Assembly (NCBI GenBank): GCA_035505915.1
Contig: DATJQI010000076.1
Coordinates: forward strand, 1-57,522
Direction: 5' to 3'
Length of the DNA: 57,522 nucleotides
From: 40CM-2-70-7 sp035505915
Lineage (GTDB): Bacteria > Gemmatimonadota > Gemmatimonadetes > Gemmatimonadales > GWC2-71-9
The first letter of the stretch is position 1. Every line of letters starts with the position of its first letter. Position numbers and translations under genes: made by a program. The notes below the pieces were generated by a model. That model saw only the letters and a program-made list of their open reading frames with translations, was not told the DNA's origin and did not search any database. This document shows positions 42,431 through 49,630 of the stretch, one piece after another.

Positions 42431-43552
42431 TCACCGGAGGGGGGCCACCATCAGGCCGAACGAGAGTCCCAGCGTGTTGACCGGATTGAGCCCGAAGTCG
42501 AGCCGGCCCCGGTCCACCGCGTAGGACAGCTCGGTGCGCGCCATCACATCCGGCGTGATGTCGATGCGGTACCCGGCGGCCAGCGCCGCTCCCGGCACCG
42601 CCACCACGGGCCTGCCGGTGCCGGCCACGACGTGCGTCCGCTCTCCGGCGGCGACGTACCAGTGAGGCCCCAGGGCCCAGTCGAGCCGGGGTGACACCTG
42701 GCCGGAGAATACGGTGCGAGGCCCGTTGGATTGGGCCCGGTGGGCATCCGAGCCCACCTCGAGCGCGAGGGGTCCCGTCAGGGGGAGCACGAAGAAGAAC
42801 GGGGACGTGCCCGGCGCGAAGACCCCGGCCAGACTCCCCGTGCCCGCGCCGGGGAGGGAGAACACGGCGAAATCCGTGCCGCCGATCTGGTGCAGCCGCG
42901 AGTAGCCGCCGGCCAGGCCGACCATCGGCTCCCAGTCGGGCCGCGGGCGGCGGCGGGCAGCGGGCTTGGGGGGCGGATCGTCGAGCCGCGTGCTCACGCC
43001 TACCGCGACGGCGTACGCGTCGTAGGGAAAAGTCTGCGAGGTCCGTTTGTAGGCGTTGAACTGGGCCTCGGCGCGCAAGGAAACGGGGCCGAGGACTTGG
43101 ACCCGCCAGCCGAGCGCCGCCTGTACTCCGGGCTGCATGGCCGCTTTGGTGGCGTCCCGGTACCGCACCAGCGCGCCGGCCCCCGCGAAGAAGCCGGCGG
43201 GGAGGGCGACGTTCGCCCGCAGTCCGGCCAGGAACATCGTTCCGACGATCAACGTCGGCGTGTTCTGCTGCAGCGACAGGGACGGTTCGAGCGCGAAGGG
43301 CCCGGCGACGGGGACCGTGACGAACAGGCCGGTCTGGGCCTGGACCTGGCCCAGATAGTCGCCGCCCGGGAGGTCGAGGAGATCGACCTGGTCGGCGCGG
43401 CCGGTGCCGGCGGGCTTCAGGCGGACGAATCCGCCCCGGAGCCCGACCTCGAGGTGCCAGTCCTGGGCGGCGGCGCGGGCCGTGCCGACGGTGCCCAGGA
43501 CGGCCCACGTGGCCAGGAAGGCCGGAACGATGACCAGGATGCTGCGTCGCAC
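42431..43552 (-). CDS. Outer-membrane beta-barrel protein of unknown function
   Basis: 373 aa from GTG 43552, with GGAG five bases upstream. A signal peptide (VRRSILVIVPAFLATWAVLG, cleavage near ARAAAQ) is followed by alternating strands with aromatic girdle residues (LEVGLRGGFVRL, FALEPSLSLQQN, VSLRAEAQFNAYKR) in two halves separated by a Pro/Arg-rich linker (PPPKPAARRRPRPDWEP). The C-terminus ends in strand-like LGLSFGLMVAPLR. Barrel architecture is clear; transport or structural role is not. The gene is divergent from the cupredoxin gene across 136 bases. Confidence 0.65.
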   Translation of the reverse strand: MRRSILVIVPAFLATWAVLGTVGTARAAAQDWHLEVGLRGGFVRLKPAGTGRADQVDLLDLPGGDYLGQVQAQTGLFVTVPVAGPFALEPSLSLQQNTPTLIVGTMFLAGLRANVALPAGFFAGAGALVRYRDATKAAMQPGVQAALGWRVQVLGPVSLRAEAQFNAYKRTSQTFPYDAYAVAVGVSTRLDDPPPKPAARRRPRPDWEPMVGLAGGYSRLHQIGGTDFAVFSLPGAGTGSLAGVFAPGTSPFFFVLPLTGPLALEVGSDAHRAQSNGPRTVFSGQVSPRLDWALGPHWYVAAGERTHVVAGTGRPVVAVPGAALAAGYRIDITPDVMARTELSYAVDRGRLDFGLNPVNTLGLSFGLMVAPLR

Positions 43553-43637
43553 CAGCGCTCCGTGAAAGGGCCGAGGAATTGTCGCCCGGCGGTGGCGGAA
43601 ATCAAAGGGGACCCTCCCGTTTGGTTCGGGGCCGGGG

Positions 43638-43644
43638 TATCTTG
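43638..43644 (+). promoter_or_regulatory. Putative -10 element TATCTTG of the cupredoxin/PHM-like locus
   Basis: TATCTTG begins 51 bases before the ATG at 43689; a GGAGG lies at 43677-43682. The last four bases overlap the left arm of the palindrome at 43641-43660, so a protein bound there would touch RNA polymerase directly. Confidence 0.45.
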
Positions 43645-43660
43645 TGAATGAGTTCACAAG
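43641..43660 (+). promoter_or_regulatory. CRP/FNR-like palindrome TGTGA-N6-TCACA
   Basis: CTTGTGAA (43641-43648), a four-base spacer, and TTCACAAG (43653-43660) form perfect inverted arms. The core TGTGA-N6-TCACA is the consensus for CRP-family regulators. It overlaps the -10 element and the expected transcription start, a position at which binding would normally repress. No CRP-family gene is in the window. Confidence 0.5.
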
Positions 43661-43688
43661 CACCCGCAATCCCTTCGGAGGAAGACCG

Positions 43689-44174
43689 ATGCGTTTGACA
43701 GCTCTGGCCGTGCTCGTGGCGCTGGGCGCCACGGCGTGTGGTGGTGGTGACAAGAACGCCAACGCTGCTCCCGCTGCCGCGGCTCCCGCGGCGCAGCCCG
43801 CGGCCACGTCCGCCACGCCGGCCGCTCCGGCCGGACCGGTGGTCGAAGTCAAGATGACGGGTAACGGGACCAGCCAGGCCTCGTTCGAACCCAAGACGCT
43901 GACCATCGCGCCGGGTACCACGGTGCGCTTCATCAACGTCACCGGCGGTCCCCACAACATCTCGTTCTTCGGCGATTCGATTCCCGCCGGCGCCGCGGCC
44001 GTCCTGAACGCCGCGATGGCCAACCGGATCGACAATCTCGAAGGCGCGCTCCTCACCAATCCGAACGACCACTACGACGTGTCGTTCGCCGGCGCCCCGG
44101 AAGGCACGTACAAGGGCTTCTGCCTTCCCCATCAGGCGCTGGGGATGAAGATCACGATTACCGTCAAGAAGTAA
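43689..44174 (+). CDS. Plastocyanin-like cupredoxin lipoprotein 3
   Basis: 161 aa, ATG preceded by GGAGG. Signal peptide with lipobox-like GATAC (Cys17). A long Ala/Pro linker (residues about 25-50) puts the domain at a distance from the membrane. The cupredoxin domain has the first copper His in GPHNISFF and the Cys/His/Met group in GFCLPHQALGM. It is longer than the two copies after the act operon because of the linker and an insertion around IPAGAAAVLNAAMANRIDN. It is placed directly upstream of a PHM-like copper protein, for which it could be an electron donor; this is inference. Confidence 0.82.
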   Translation: MRLTALAVLVALGATACGGGDKNANAAPAAAAPAAQPAATSATPAAPAGPVVEVKMTGNGTSQASFEPKTLTIAPGTTVRFINVTGGPHNISFFGDSIPAGAAAVLNAAMANRIDNLEGALLTNPNDHYDVSFAGAPEGTYKGFCLPHQALGMKITITVKK

Positions 44175-44199
44175 GCGCCGCAGCCTGAAACGACCGCCG

Positions 44200-44241
44200 C
44201 CGGCCCCGGAGGAGATTCCCTCCGGGGCCGGTGTATATTTT
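44200..44241 (+). terminator. Intrinsic terminator of the cupredoxin gene, fused to the next promoter
   Basis: CCGGCCCCGGAGG (44200-44212) and CCTCCGGGGCCGG (44219-44231) are perfect 13-bp arms with a six-base loop. TGTATATTTT follows as the U-rich tract. The same tract contains the presumed -10 element of the next gene. Confidence 0.75.
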
Positions 44242-44242
44242 G
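44234..44242 (+). promoter_or_regulatory. Putative -10 element TATATTTTG of the PHM-like gene
   Basis: TATATTTTG directly follows the terminator stem and ends four bases before the GTG at 44247. That leaves no room for a ribosome-binding leader, so transcription would start at or beside the start codon. Confidence 0.45.
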
Positions 44243-44246
44243 GGCG

Positions 44247-45302
44247 GTGAACGCCGCGCTCTTCGCTCTCCCCCTGTGGCTCTTCTGGCTCGCCGGGACG
44301 TCCGACGTCCCGGCGGCGGTCCACGCCCTTCCCCTCGCGCACGTCACCGAGGAGCGCGCGGGGCGGCTGGTGGTGGAGCTCCGATCGGTGAATCTCCCCG
44401 CGCACACCATGCACCACATGGTGCTCCAGCCGCCCGTCTCCCGGATCGAGATCCCGTCGGGCGGATCCGTCTACGGGTTCGAGGTCGAGGTCGTCGACGG
44501 CGCCGGGCACCGGCTCCCCCGGTCGCTCATCCACCATCTGAACGTGATCGACCCCGAGGCGCGCGAGCTCTTCCTTCCCATCTCGCATCGCCTGCTCGCG
44601 GCGGGCACCGAAACCGGCGACACCAAGGTGCCCTGGCTGCTCTTCGGGCATCCGGTCGAGGCGGGGCAGACCTTGATCGTGAGCGCCATGCTGCACAACC
44701 CGACGGGCGTGTCGTACGCCGACGCCCGCGTGCACCTCGTGCTCGACTACACGCCGCGGGGCCGCCCGTGGCCGTTCTTCCAGGCGTACACCTGGCAGAT
44801 GGACGTCCTCTTCCCGGTGGGGAACAAGTCGTTCGATCTGCCGCCGGGGCACTCGGAGCGCTGGTACGAGGGGAGTCCCGCCATTCCGGGAAACATCGTG
44901 GCGATCGGCGGGCACCTCCACGAGTACGGAACCGCCCTCGAGCTCAAGGACGTCACCACCGGCAAGGTCATCTGGCGCGTGCATCCGGTGACCGACTCGG
45001 CCCACCACATCGTGAGCATTCCGGTCGGGCGGCTCTACGGGCTCCTCCACCTGGGCGCGCACATCGTGCCCGATCACCGGTACCGCGTGACCGTGCTCTA
45101 CGACAACCCCACGGGGGAGACGATCCGGGACGGGGGGATGGGGGTGGTGGGCGGACTCTTCATTCCGGACCGGCACACGGTCTGGCCGCAGGTCGACCAG
45201 CGTGACTCGCTCTATCAGGCCGACTTGAAGCAGGCCCTGCGGCTCGTCCCCGGGGCGGCGCGGCAAATCGGGGATTCGACCGTCGCCGAGATGCCGATGT
45301 AG
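44247..45302 (+). CDS. PHM/DBH-like copper protein, putative Cu type II monooxygenase
   Basis: 351 aa, GTG start. An N-terminal hydrophobic segment (residues 3-17) suggests export. Copper-ligand candidates fall in the order known from peptidylglycine alpha-hydroxylating monooxygenase: HHM at 56-58 (PHM has His107-His108-Met109), further His at 96-97, the HxH pair 223/225 in GGHLHEYG (PHM 242/244), and Met298 in GGMGVVGG (PHM 314). The HxH-to-Met spacing is 75 residues here and 72 in PHM. In PHM these ligands hold CuH and CuM for O2 activation with ascorbate. The family assignment is inference by eye; a copper-binding protein without oxygenase activity is possible. The upstream neighbour is a cupredoxin. 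Confidence 0.5.
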   Translation: MNAALFALPLWLFWLAGTSDVPAAVHALPLAHVTEERAGRLVVELRSVNLPAHTMHHMVLQPPVSRIEIPSGGSVYGFEVEVVDGAGHRLPRSLIHHLNVIDPEARELFLPISHRLLAAGTETGDTKVPWLLFGHPVEAGQTLIVSAMLHNPTGVSYADARVHLVLDYTPRGRPWPFFQAYTWQMDVLFPVGNKSFDLPPGHSERWYEGSPAIPGNIVAIGGHLHEYGTALELKDVTTGKVIWRVHPVTDSAHHIVSIPVGRLYGLLHLGAHIVPDHRYRVTVLYDNPTGETIRDGGMGVVGGLFIPDRHTVWPQVDQRDSLYQADLKQALRLVPGAARQIGDSTVAEMPM

Positions 45303-45306
45303 GACG

Positions 45307-46230
45307 TCAGGACGTTTCGAACGCTTCGCGCACCGCGGATTCGGCGACCGGAGCGTACCGCTCCTCCGGCACTTTCTGCAGCTGCAGCACCCCCAGCACC
45401 ACCCCCGCCACCATCAGGCCCGAGAGCGCGTCCACCGCGTAGTGGAACTGCCCGTACACCACCGCGAGGATCAGTCCCACCGTGAACGGAACGAGGACGA
45501 GGCCGAGGGGGCGCCAGTGACGCCAGGCCATGCCGGTGGCCACCACCGAGGCGGCCACGTGAGACGACGGGAAGGCGGCGCCCCACGAATCCCCGCGGTC
45601 GAGGAGCCAGTGGGCCCACCGCGCCGGAGTGACCTCGGTCGCGGCGTTGTGGGCCAGGTCGAACGCGTAGCGCGGCCCCGCCACCGGGTAGAACAGGAAG
45701 AACACGTAGCACACGAAGAACGTCACCACGATGGCGAAGATCGTCTGCCGCGCCGCCTCGCGCCTGCCGATGATCCACAGCCCCGCGGGAGAAGCGAACA
45801 ACATCAGGTAGTACGACAGATAGCAGAGGTGGACCAGCCAGGAGAACCAGACCACCGGCATTTCCCGGATCCAGCGGTAGGACACCTCGGAGCCGAAGAC
45901 CAGCACCTCGATCCGCTCGATCAGGACGTCGTTGTGGAGCCCGGCGTTGAGGGTCAGGACGCCGACTTCGCCGTAGAGCCCGGCGAGCAGGAACATCGGG
46001 TACCACTCACCCCAGAACCGGGCGGAGCCGCCCCGGGCGCGGGCCCGGGGCGCCAGGCAGACCAGGACCACCATCAGGACGTGCGCCAGCGCGAGCCACC
46101 CCCAGCGGGGGACGACACCGCCCGCGGCGCCGCGCGCCAGCGCGACCGACGCCACCGTCACGTACGCCAGGCAGGCCCAGTCGATGGGCAGCCAGGCCCG
46201 GGTGACACTCTCGGCGTGCCGCGCGGTCAC
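45307..46230 (-). CDS. Aur1-like PAP2-family membrane protein, putative sphingolipid head-group transferase
   Basis: 307 aa, GTG overlapping the stop of the reductase gene (GTGA). About six to eight hydrophobic helices. It lacks the classical KX6RP motif but has FYPVAGPRY, AAFPSSHVAAS (His near residue 224) and GQFHYAVDALSG (His and Asp near 262 and 266). This His/His-Asp pattern matches the inositol phosphorylceramide synthase branch (Aur1) of the PAP2 superfamily. As the last gene of an SPT-ceramide synthase-ceramide reductase operon, it probably adds or removes a phospho-head group on ceramide. A simple lipid phosphate phosphatase is the alternative. Confidence 0.65.
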   Translation of the reverse strand: MTARHAESVTRAWLPIDWACLAYVTVASVALARGAAGGVVPRWGWLALAHVLMVVLVCLAPRARARGGSARFWGEWYPMFLLAGLYGEVGVLTLNAGLHNDVLIERIEVLVFGSEVSYRWIREMPVVWFSWLVHLCYLSYYLMLFASPAGLWIIGRREAARQTIFAIVVTFFVCYVFFLFYPVAGPRYAFDLAHNAATEVTPARWAHWLLDRGDSWGAAFPSSHVAASVVATGMAWRHWRPLGLVLVPFTVGLILAVVYGQFHYAVDALSGLMVAGVVLGVLQLQKVPEERYAPVAESAVREAFETS

Positions 46231-47198
46231 AGCCAGCGTTCCCTCCGGTACCAGGTCACGGTCCGTTCCAGTCCCTCCGCCAGGCCGGTCGCGGCGCGCC
46301 AGCCGGTGTCCCCGGTCAGGCGGTCGGACCGGCAGGTCCAGGCGGGCGCCAGGAATTCGTTGGCCTTGTCCGCCGTGAGAATGGTGGCCCGGCCCGCCAG
46401 TCCCGCCACGGATCCGATGGCCCAGAGCACGCCCCGCGCCAGCGGCCCGGGGACGGGCACGATCGTGGGAATGTTGCCGGCGGCGCGCCCGATGGCCAGC
46501 ACCAGATCCCGGGCGGTCAAGACGTCCGGGTGGCACGCGTAGTAGGTCCGGCCGACGGTGGCCGCGTGCGTGCCCGCCGCGATCAAGGCCTGGGCCAGGT
46601 CACCGGCATATATGACCGACAATTCCTGTCGTCCGTCACCGAATACGGCGCCGATGCCGGCCCGGGCCAGACGGAAGAGCTTGAGGGTTTCGGGGTCGCG
46701 CTCGCCGTACACCACGGGCGGCCGCACGATCACCCAGGCGCCGGCGCCCGTCCTGACCACTTCCTCGGCGGCGAGCTTCGAGCGGCCGTAATCGGTGACC
46801 GGGGCGGGGGGGACCGATTCGTCCACCGGCGCGCCGCGGGCGTTGGGGCCCGCGGCGGCCTGGGAGGACACGAGGACCAGGCGCGGCGGTCGCGCGGCCC
46901 GGAGGGCGGCGTCCCGGAGCCGGCGGGTTCCGTCCCGGTTGGCGGCGAGGAATTCGGCGAGGGAGCGGGCGGCGATGCGGCCGGCGACGTGGTAGACCAC
47001 GTCGGCGTCGGCGCATCCCGCGGTCAGCGCCCCGGCGTCGTCGAGGTCGCCGCGGACCGTCCGCACCCCGGTCCATCCGAGGGCCTGGGCTTTGGCGGGG
47101 GACCGGACCAGACAGGTGACGTCGTCACCGCGGGCCCGGAGTGCCGAAACGAGGTGGGCACCGACGAACCCGGTCCCGCCCGTCACGAACGCCCTCAC
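46227..47198 (-). CDS. NAD(P)-dependent extended SDR, CerR-like ceramide reductase candidate
   Basis: 323 aa, GTG overlapping the previous stop (GTGA). N-terminal Rossmann motif VTGGTGFVGAHL, active site Tyr-x3-Lys in DYGRSKLAAEE, and Ser in VLVSSQAA: a functional extended SDR. In Caulobacter an SDR of this class, CerR, reduces the 3-keto group after N-acylation in bacterial ceramide synthesis. The position directly after SPT and the GNAT gene supports the same role here. Other epimerase-like activities cannot be excluded from sequence alone. Confidence 0.75.
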   Translation of the reverse strand: MRAFVTGGTGFVGAHLVSALRARGDDVTCLVRSPAKAQALGWTGVRTVRGDLDDAGALTAGCADADVVYHVAGRIAARSLAEFLAANRDGTRRLRDAALRAARPPRLVLVSSQAAAGPNARGAPVDESVPPAPVTDYGRSKLAAEEVVRTGAGAWVIVRPPVVYGERDPETLKLFRLARAGIGAVFGDGRQELSVIYAGDLAQALIAAGTHAATVGRTYYACHPDVLTARDLVLAIGRAAGNIPTIVPVPGPLARGVLWAIGSVAGLAGRATILTADKANEFLAPAWTCRSDRLTGDTGWRAATGLAEGLERTVTWYRRERWL

Positions 47199-48310
47199 GC
47201 CGGGCGGTCGTAGATCCGGTAGGTCTTGTAGACGCGGAAGCCGAGGCGGAGGAGTCCGTTGTTCATGGCCGGATTGTCCTCGAGGATCCACCCACCCTCG
47301 CCCCAGGTGTAGCCCAGGGCGGTCCCCTTGGTCCAGATCCAGTGGTACATCAGCGCATCCACGCCGGTCTGCCGGTATTCCGGGAGGGCGCCCAGCAGGA
47401 GAATGCGGAGCCGCGAGATCTTCCGGGCCGCCCAGAGGATCTTGATGATGCCGGGGAAGAGGCGGCCCGACGGGTTCTTCTTCAGGGCGACGTTCATGTC
47501 GGGGAGCGCCACCGCGAATCCGATCACCTTGCCGGCGCGCTCCGCGAAGCAGATGACGTCCGGCACGACGACGGGCTTGAGCTGCTTGGCCAGGTGGTCG
47601 ATCTCCGCGTCGGTCATCGGCACGAAGCCCCAGTTCTTCTCCCAGGCCTCGTTGTACAGCTTTTTGATGATCTCCACTTCGTCGGCGAACCGCTTCAGGT
47701 TGAATTTCCGAAGCGTGATCCCCTTCCGCTTGGCCACCACTTCCGCCGCGCGGAGAATCCGCTCCGGCGGCTGGGTGGTGGTGCTCTCGTAGACGAGGAG
47801 ATCCTTGGCCTTCTTGAACCCCGCCCGCTCGGTCAGCGTGACGTAGTCGCGGTGGTTGTGCGGCATCATCAGCGTGGGCGGCGTGTCGAACCCGTCGACC
47901 AGGAGCCCGCACTCGTCGTTGACCGAGGGGCTCATCGGGCCGCGGAGCGTGTCCAGGCCCTTGCTCTTGACCCAGGCGCCGGCGGCGTCGAACAGCGCGT
48001 TCGCCACCTGCTGGTCGTTCACGGACTCGAAGAATCCGTAGAACCCGACTTTGTCGTGGTGCTCCTGGTTATGCGCGTCGTTCTTGATGGCGGCGATCCG
48101 CCCCACGACCCGGTCCCCGTCCCAGGCCAGGAAGTACTCGGCCTCGGCGTGCTGGAAGAACGGGTTCTTTTCTTTGGAGAGGAGCGTCCGGACGTCCATC
48201 CGGAGCTGGGGGACCCAGAGCGGATCACCCCGGTAGAGGTCGTACGGAAATGCAACGAAACGCTCGAAATCGCGCCCGTCTTTCACGGGCGCGATCCGAA
48301 CGGGACTCAA
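47195..48310 (-). CDS. GNAT-fold protein resembling bacterial ceramide synthase (bCerS)
   Basis: 371 aa from TTG 48310, which overlaps the SPT stop (TTGA); GTG 48286 is the alternative. Recognisable features: FVAFPYDLYRGDPLWVPQLRMD, PFFQHAEAEYFLAW, GRIAAIKN, GFYGFFESVND and GPMSPSVNDECGLLVDGFD in the N-terminal half, and EKNWGFVPMTDAEIDHLAK and GWILEDNPAMNNGLLRLGF in the C-terminal half. This is the tandem GNAT-like pattern of the Caulobacter bCerS protein, which N-acylates 3-ketosphinganine. Elsewhere these proteins are usually labelled hypothetical or acetyltransferase. A strong hairpin covers codons 6-14. Confidence 0.75.
   Translation of the reverse strand: MSPVRIAPVKDGRDFERFVAFPYDLYRGDPLWVPQLRMDVRTLLSKEKNPFFQHAEAEYFLAWDGDRVVGRIAAIKNDAHNQEHHDKVGFYGFFESVNDQQVANALFDAAGAWVKSKGLDTLRGPMSPSVNDECGLLVDGFDTPPTLMMPHNHRDYVTLTERAGFKKAKDLLVYESTTTQPPERILRAAEVVAKRKGITLRKFNLKRFADEVEIIKKLYNEAWEKNWGFVPMTDAEIDHLAKQLKPVVVPDVICFAERAGKVIGFAVALPDMNVALKKNPSGRLFPGIIKILWAARKISRLRILLLGALPEYRQTGVDALMYHWIWTKGTALGYTWGEGGWILEDNPAMNNGLLRLGFRVYKTYRIYDRPA
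48269..48295 (-). promoter_or_regulatory. Perfect 11-bp hairpin at the start of the bCerS-like gene
   Basis: ATCGCGCCCGT and ACGGGCGCGAT are perfect arms around a five-base loop, located 12-41 bases after the SPT stop in the message. The alternative GTG start at 48286 sits at the top of the stem. It could tie translation of the acyltransferase to ribosomes finishing SPT. Confidence 0.5.
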
Positions 48311-49512
48311 ATGACGCCCAGCTCTTTCCCGAGCTCGGCGAAGATGCCGAGGGCCCGGTCGATCTGGTCGGCCGTGTGGGTCGCCATCAGGCTGGTGCGG
48401 AGCCGGCACTGCGAGGGCGGGACGGCCGGCGGCACCACGGGGTTGGTGAACACGCCCGCGTCGAAGAGCTTCCGCCAGAAGAGGAAGGTCTTCTCCAGGG
48501 GCCCGATCAGCACCGGGACGATGGGCGTCTCGGTGGGGCCGATGTCGAAGCCCACGCTCCGGAGCCCGTCCTGCAGGCGCCGGGTGTTCTTCCAGAGCTG
48601 CGCACGCCGCTCCGGCTCCTGCTGCATCACGTGGAGGGCCGCCAGCACCCCGGCCGTGTTGGACGGCGGCAGGGCCGCGGTGAAGATCATCGGCCGCGAG
48701 TGATGCCGCAGATAGTGGATCACCGACTCCGTCCCCGTGGCGAACCCGCCGATCGAGGCCAGGGACTTGGAGAAGGTCCCGACGATCAGGTCCACCTCGT
48801 CCACCACGTTGTGGTGGGCGGCGGTGCCGTCTCCCTTGGGGCCGAGGACGCCCACGGAATGGGCGTCGTCCACCGCCAGGGCCGCGCCGTACTTCTGCGT
48901 CACCTTGAGCAGGGCGGGGAGGTCGGCGATGTCTCCTTCCATCGAGTACACGCCGTCCACGATGACCATCGTCCCGGTGCCCTCGGGCACGCGCTGCAGC
49001 TTGCGCTCGAGGCCGGCCAGGTCGCCGTGGTTGAAGCGGACGGTCTCTCCCTGGGACATCTTGGCGCCGTCCACGATGGACGCGTGGTCGAGCTTGTCCA
49101 GGAACACCATGTCGCTGCGCCCCACCAGGCCGGAGATCAGGCCCAGATTGGCCTGATAGCCGGTGGAGAACACCAGGCAGGCTTCCTTGCCGAAGAATTC
49201 CGCGAGCTCCGCCTCCAGCCGCTCGTGCAGGTCCAGGGTCCCGTTCAGGAACCGGCTCCCGGTGCAGCCCGAGCCGTAGCGCTCGAGGGCGGCTTTCGCG
49301 GCGGCGAGCACCTCAGGATGATGGGTGAGCCCCAGGTAGTTGTTGGAGCCCATCATGATCCGCGGCTTCCCCTCGATCACCACGACGGTGTCTTCCGAGT
49401 GGGAAATCGCCTTGAAGTAGGGATAGAGCCCGGCGGCCTGGACCTCGCGGGCGCGGGTGTAGGACTTGCACTTCTCGAAGAGCGCGGCGTTCTGGAGGGT
49501 CTGGCTGCCCAC
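48307..49512 (-). CDS. spt: Serine palmitoyltransferase (alpha-oxoamine synthase family)
   Basis: 401 aa, GTG start with GAGG upstream and TAATCTG as a possible -10. It condenses serine with an acyl thioester to 3-ketosphinganine, the first step of sphingolipid synthesis. PLP-fold features: SNNYLGLTHHPEV, FSTGYQANLGL, DHASIVDG, VDDAHSVGVLG and the Schiff-base Lys249 in GTFSKSLASIGGF. That last motif is the SPT form; BioF and Kbl have GTLGKA or TFGKALGG instead. The protein is soluble, as expected of bacterial SPT. The neighbours are the next enzymes of the pathway, which makes SPT far more likely than Kbl. Confidence 0.85.
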   Translation of the reverse strand: MGSQTLQNAALFEKCKSYTRAREVQAAGLYPYFKAISHSEDTVVVIEGKPRIMMGSNNYLGLTHHPEVLAAAKAALERYGSGCTGSRFLNGTLDLHERLEAELAEFFGKEACLVFSTGYQANLGLISGLVGRSDMVFLDKLDHASIVDGAKMSQGETVRFNHGDLAGLERKLQRVPEGTGTMVIVDGVYSMEGDIADLPALLKVTQKYGAALAVDDAHSVGVLGPKGDGTAAHHNVVDEVDLIVGTFSKSLASIGGFATGTESVIHYLRHHSRPMIFTAALPPSNTAGVLAALHVMQQEPERRAQLWKNTRRLQDGLRSVGFDIGPTETPIVPVLIGPLEKTFLFWRKLFDAGVFTNPVVPPAVPPSQCRLRTSLMATHTADQIDRALGIFAELGKELGVI

Positions 49513-49616
49513 GGGACCTCGGAGAAAGAGGAATGGCGGCTACAGATTAGCCCGGCTGGCCCTATTGCGCAAGGTCACGCGCCTTCACGAGTTAGCACGC
49601 CTCCACCAGGTCTACG

Positions 49617-49624
49617 TAAGTTTG
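49617..49624 (+). promoter_or_regulatory. Putative -10 element TAAGTTTG of the PAP2 gene
   Basis: TAAGTTTG fits the TAnnTTTG consensus exactly and ends six bases before the GTG at 49631. The divergent spt gene starts 118 bases away, so both transcripts leave from this interval. Confidence 0.45.
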
Positions 49625-49630
49625 GGAATC

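Noticed and set aside
48307..49512. Annotation as glycine C-acetyltransferase (kbl) or BioF
   Set aside because: The GTFSKSLASIGG lysine motif is the SPT form, and no tdh or biotin gene is adjacent, whereas ceramide-synthesis candidates are.
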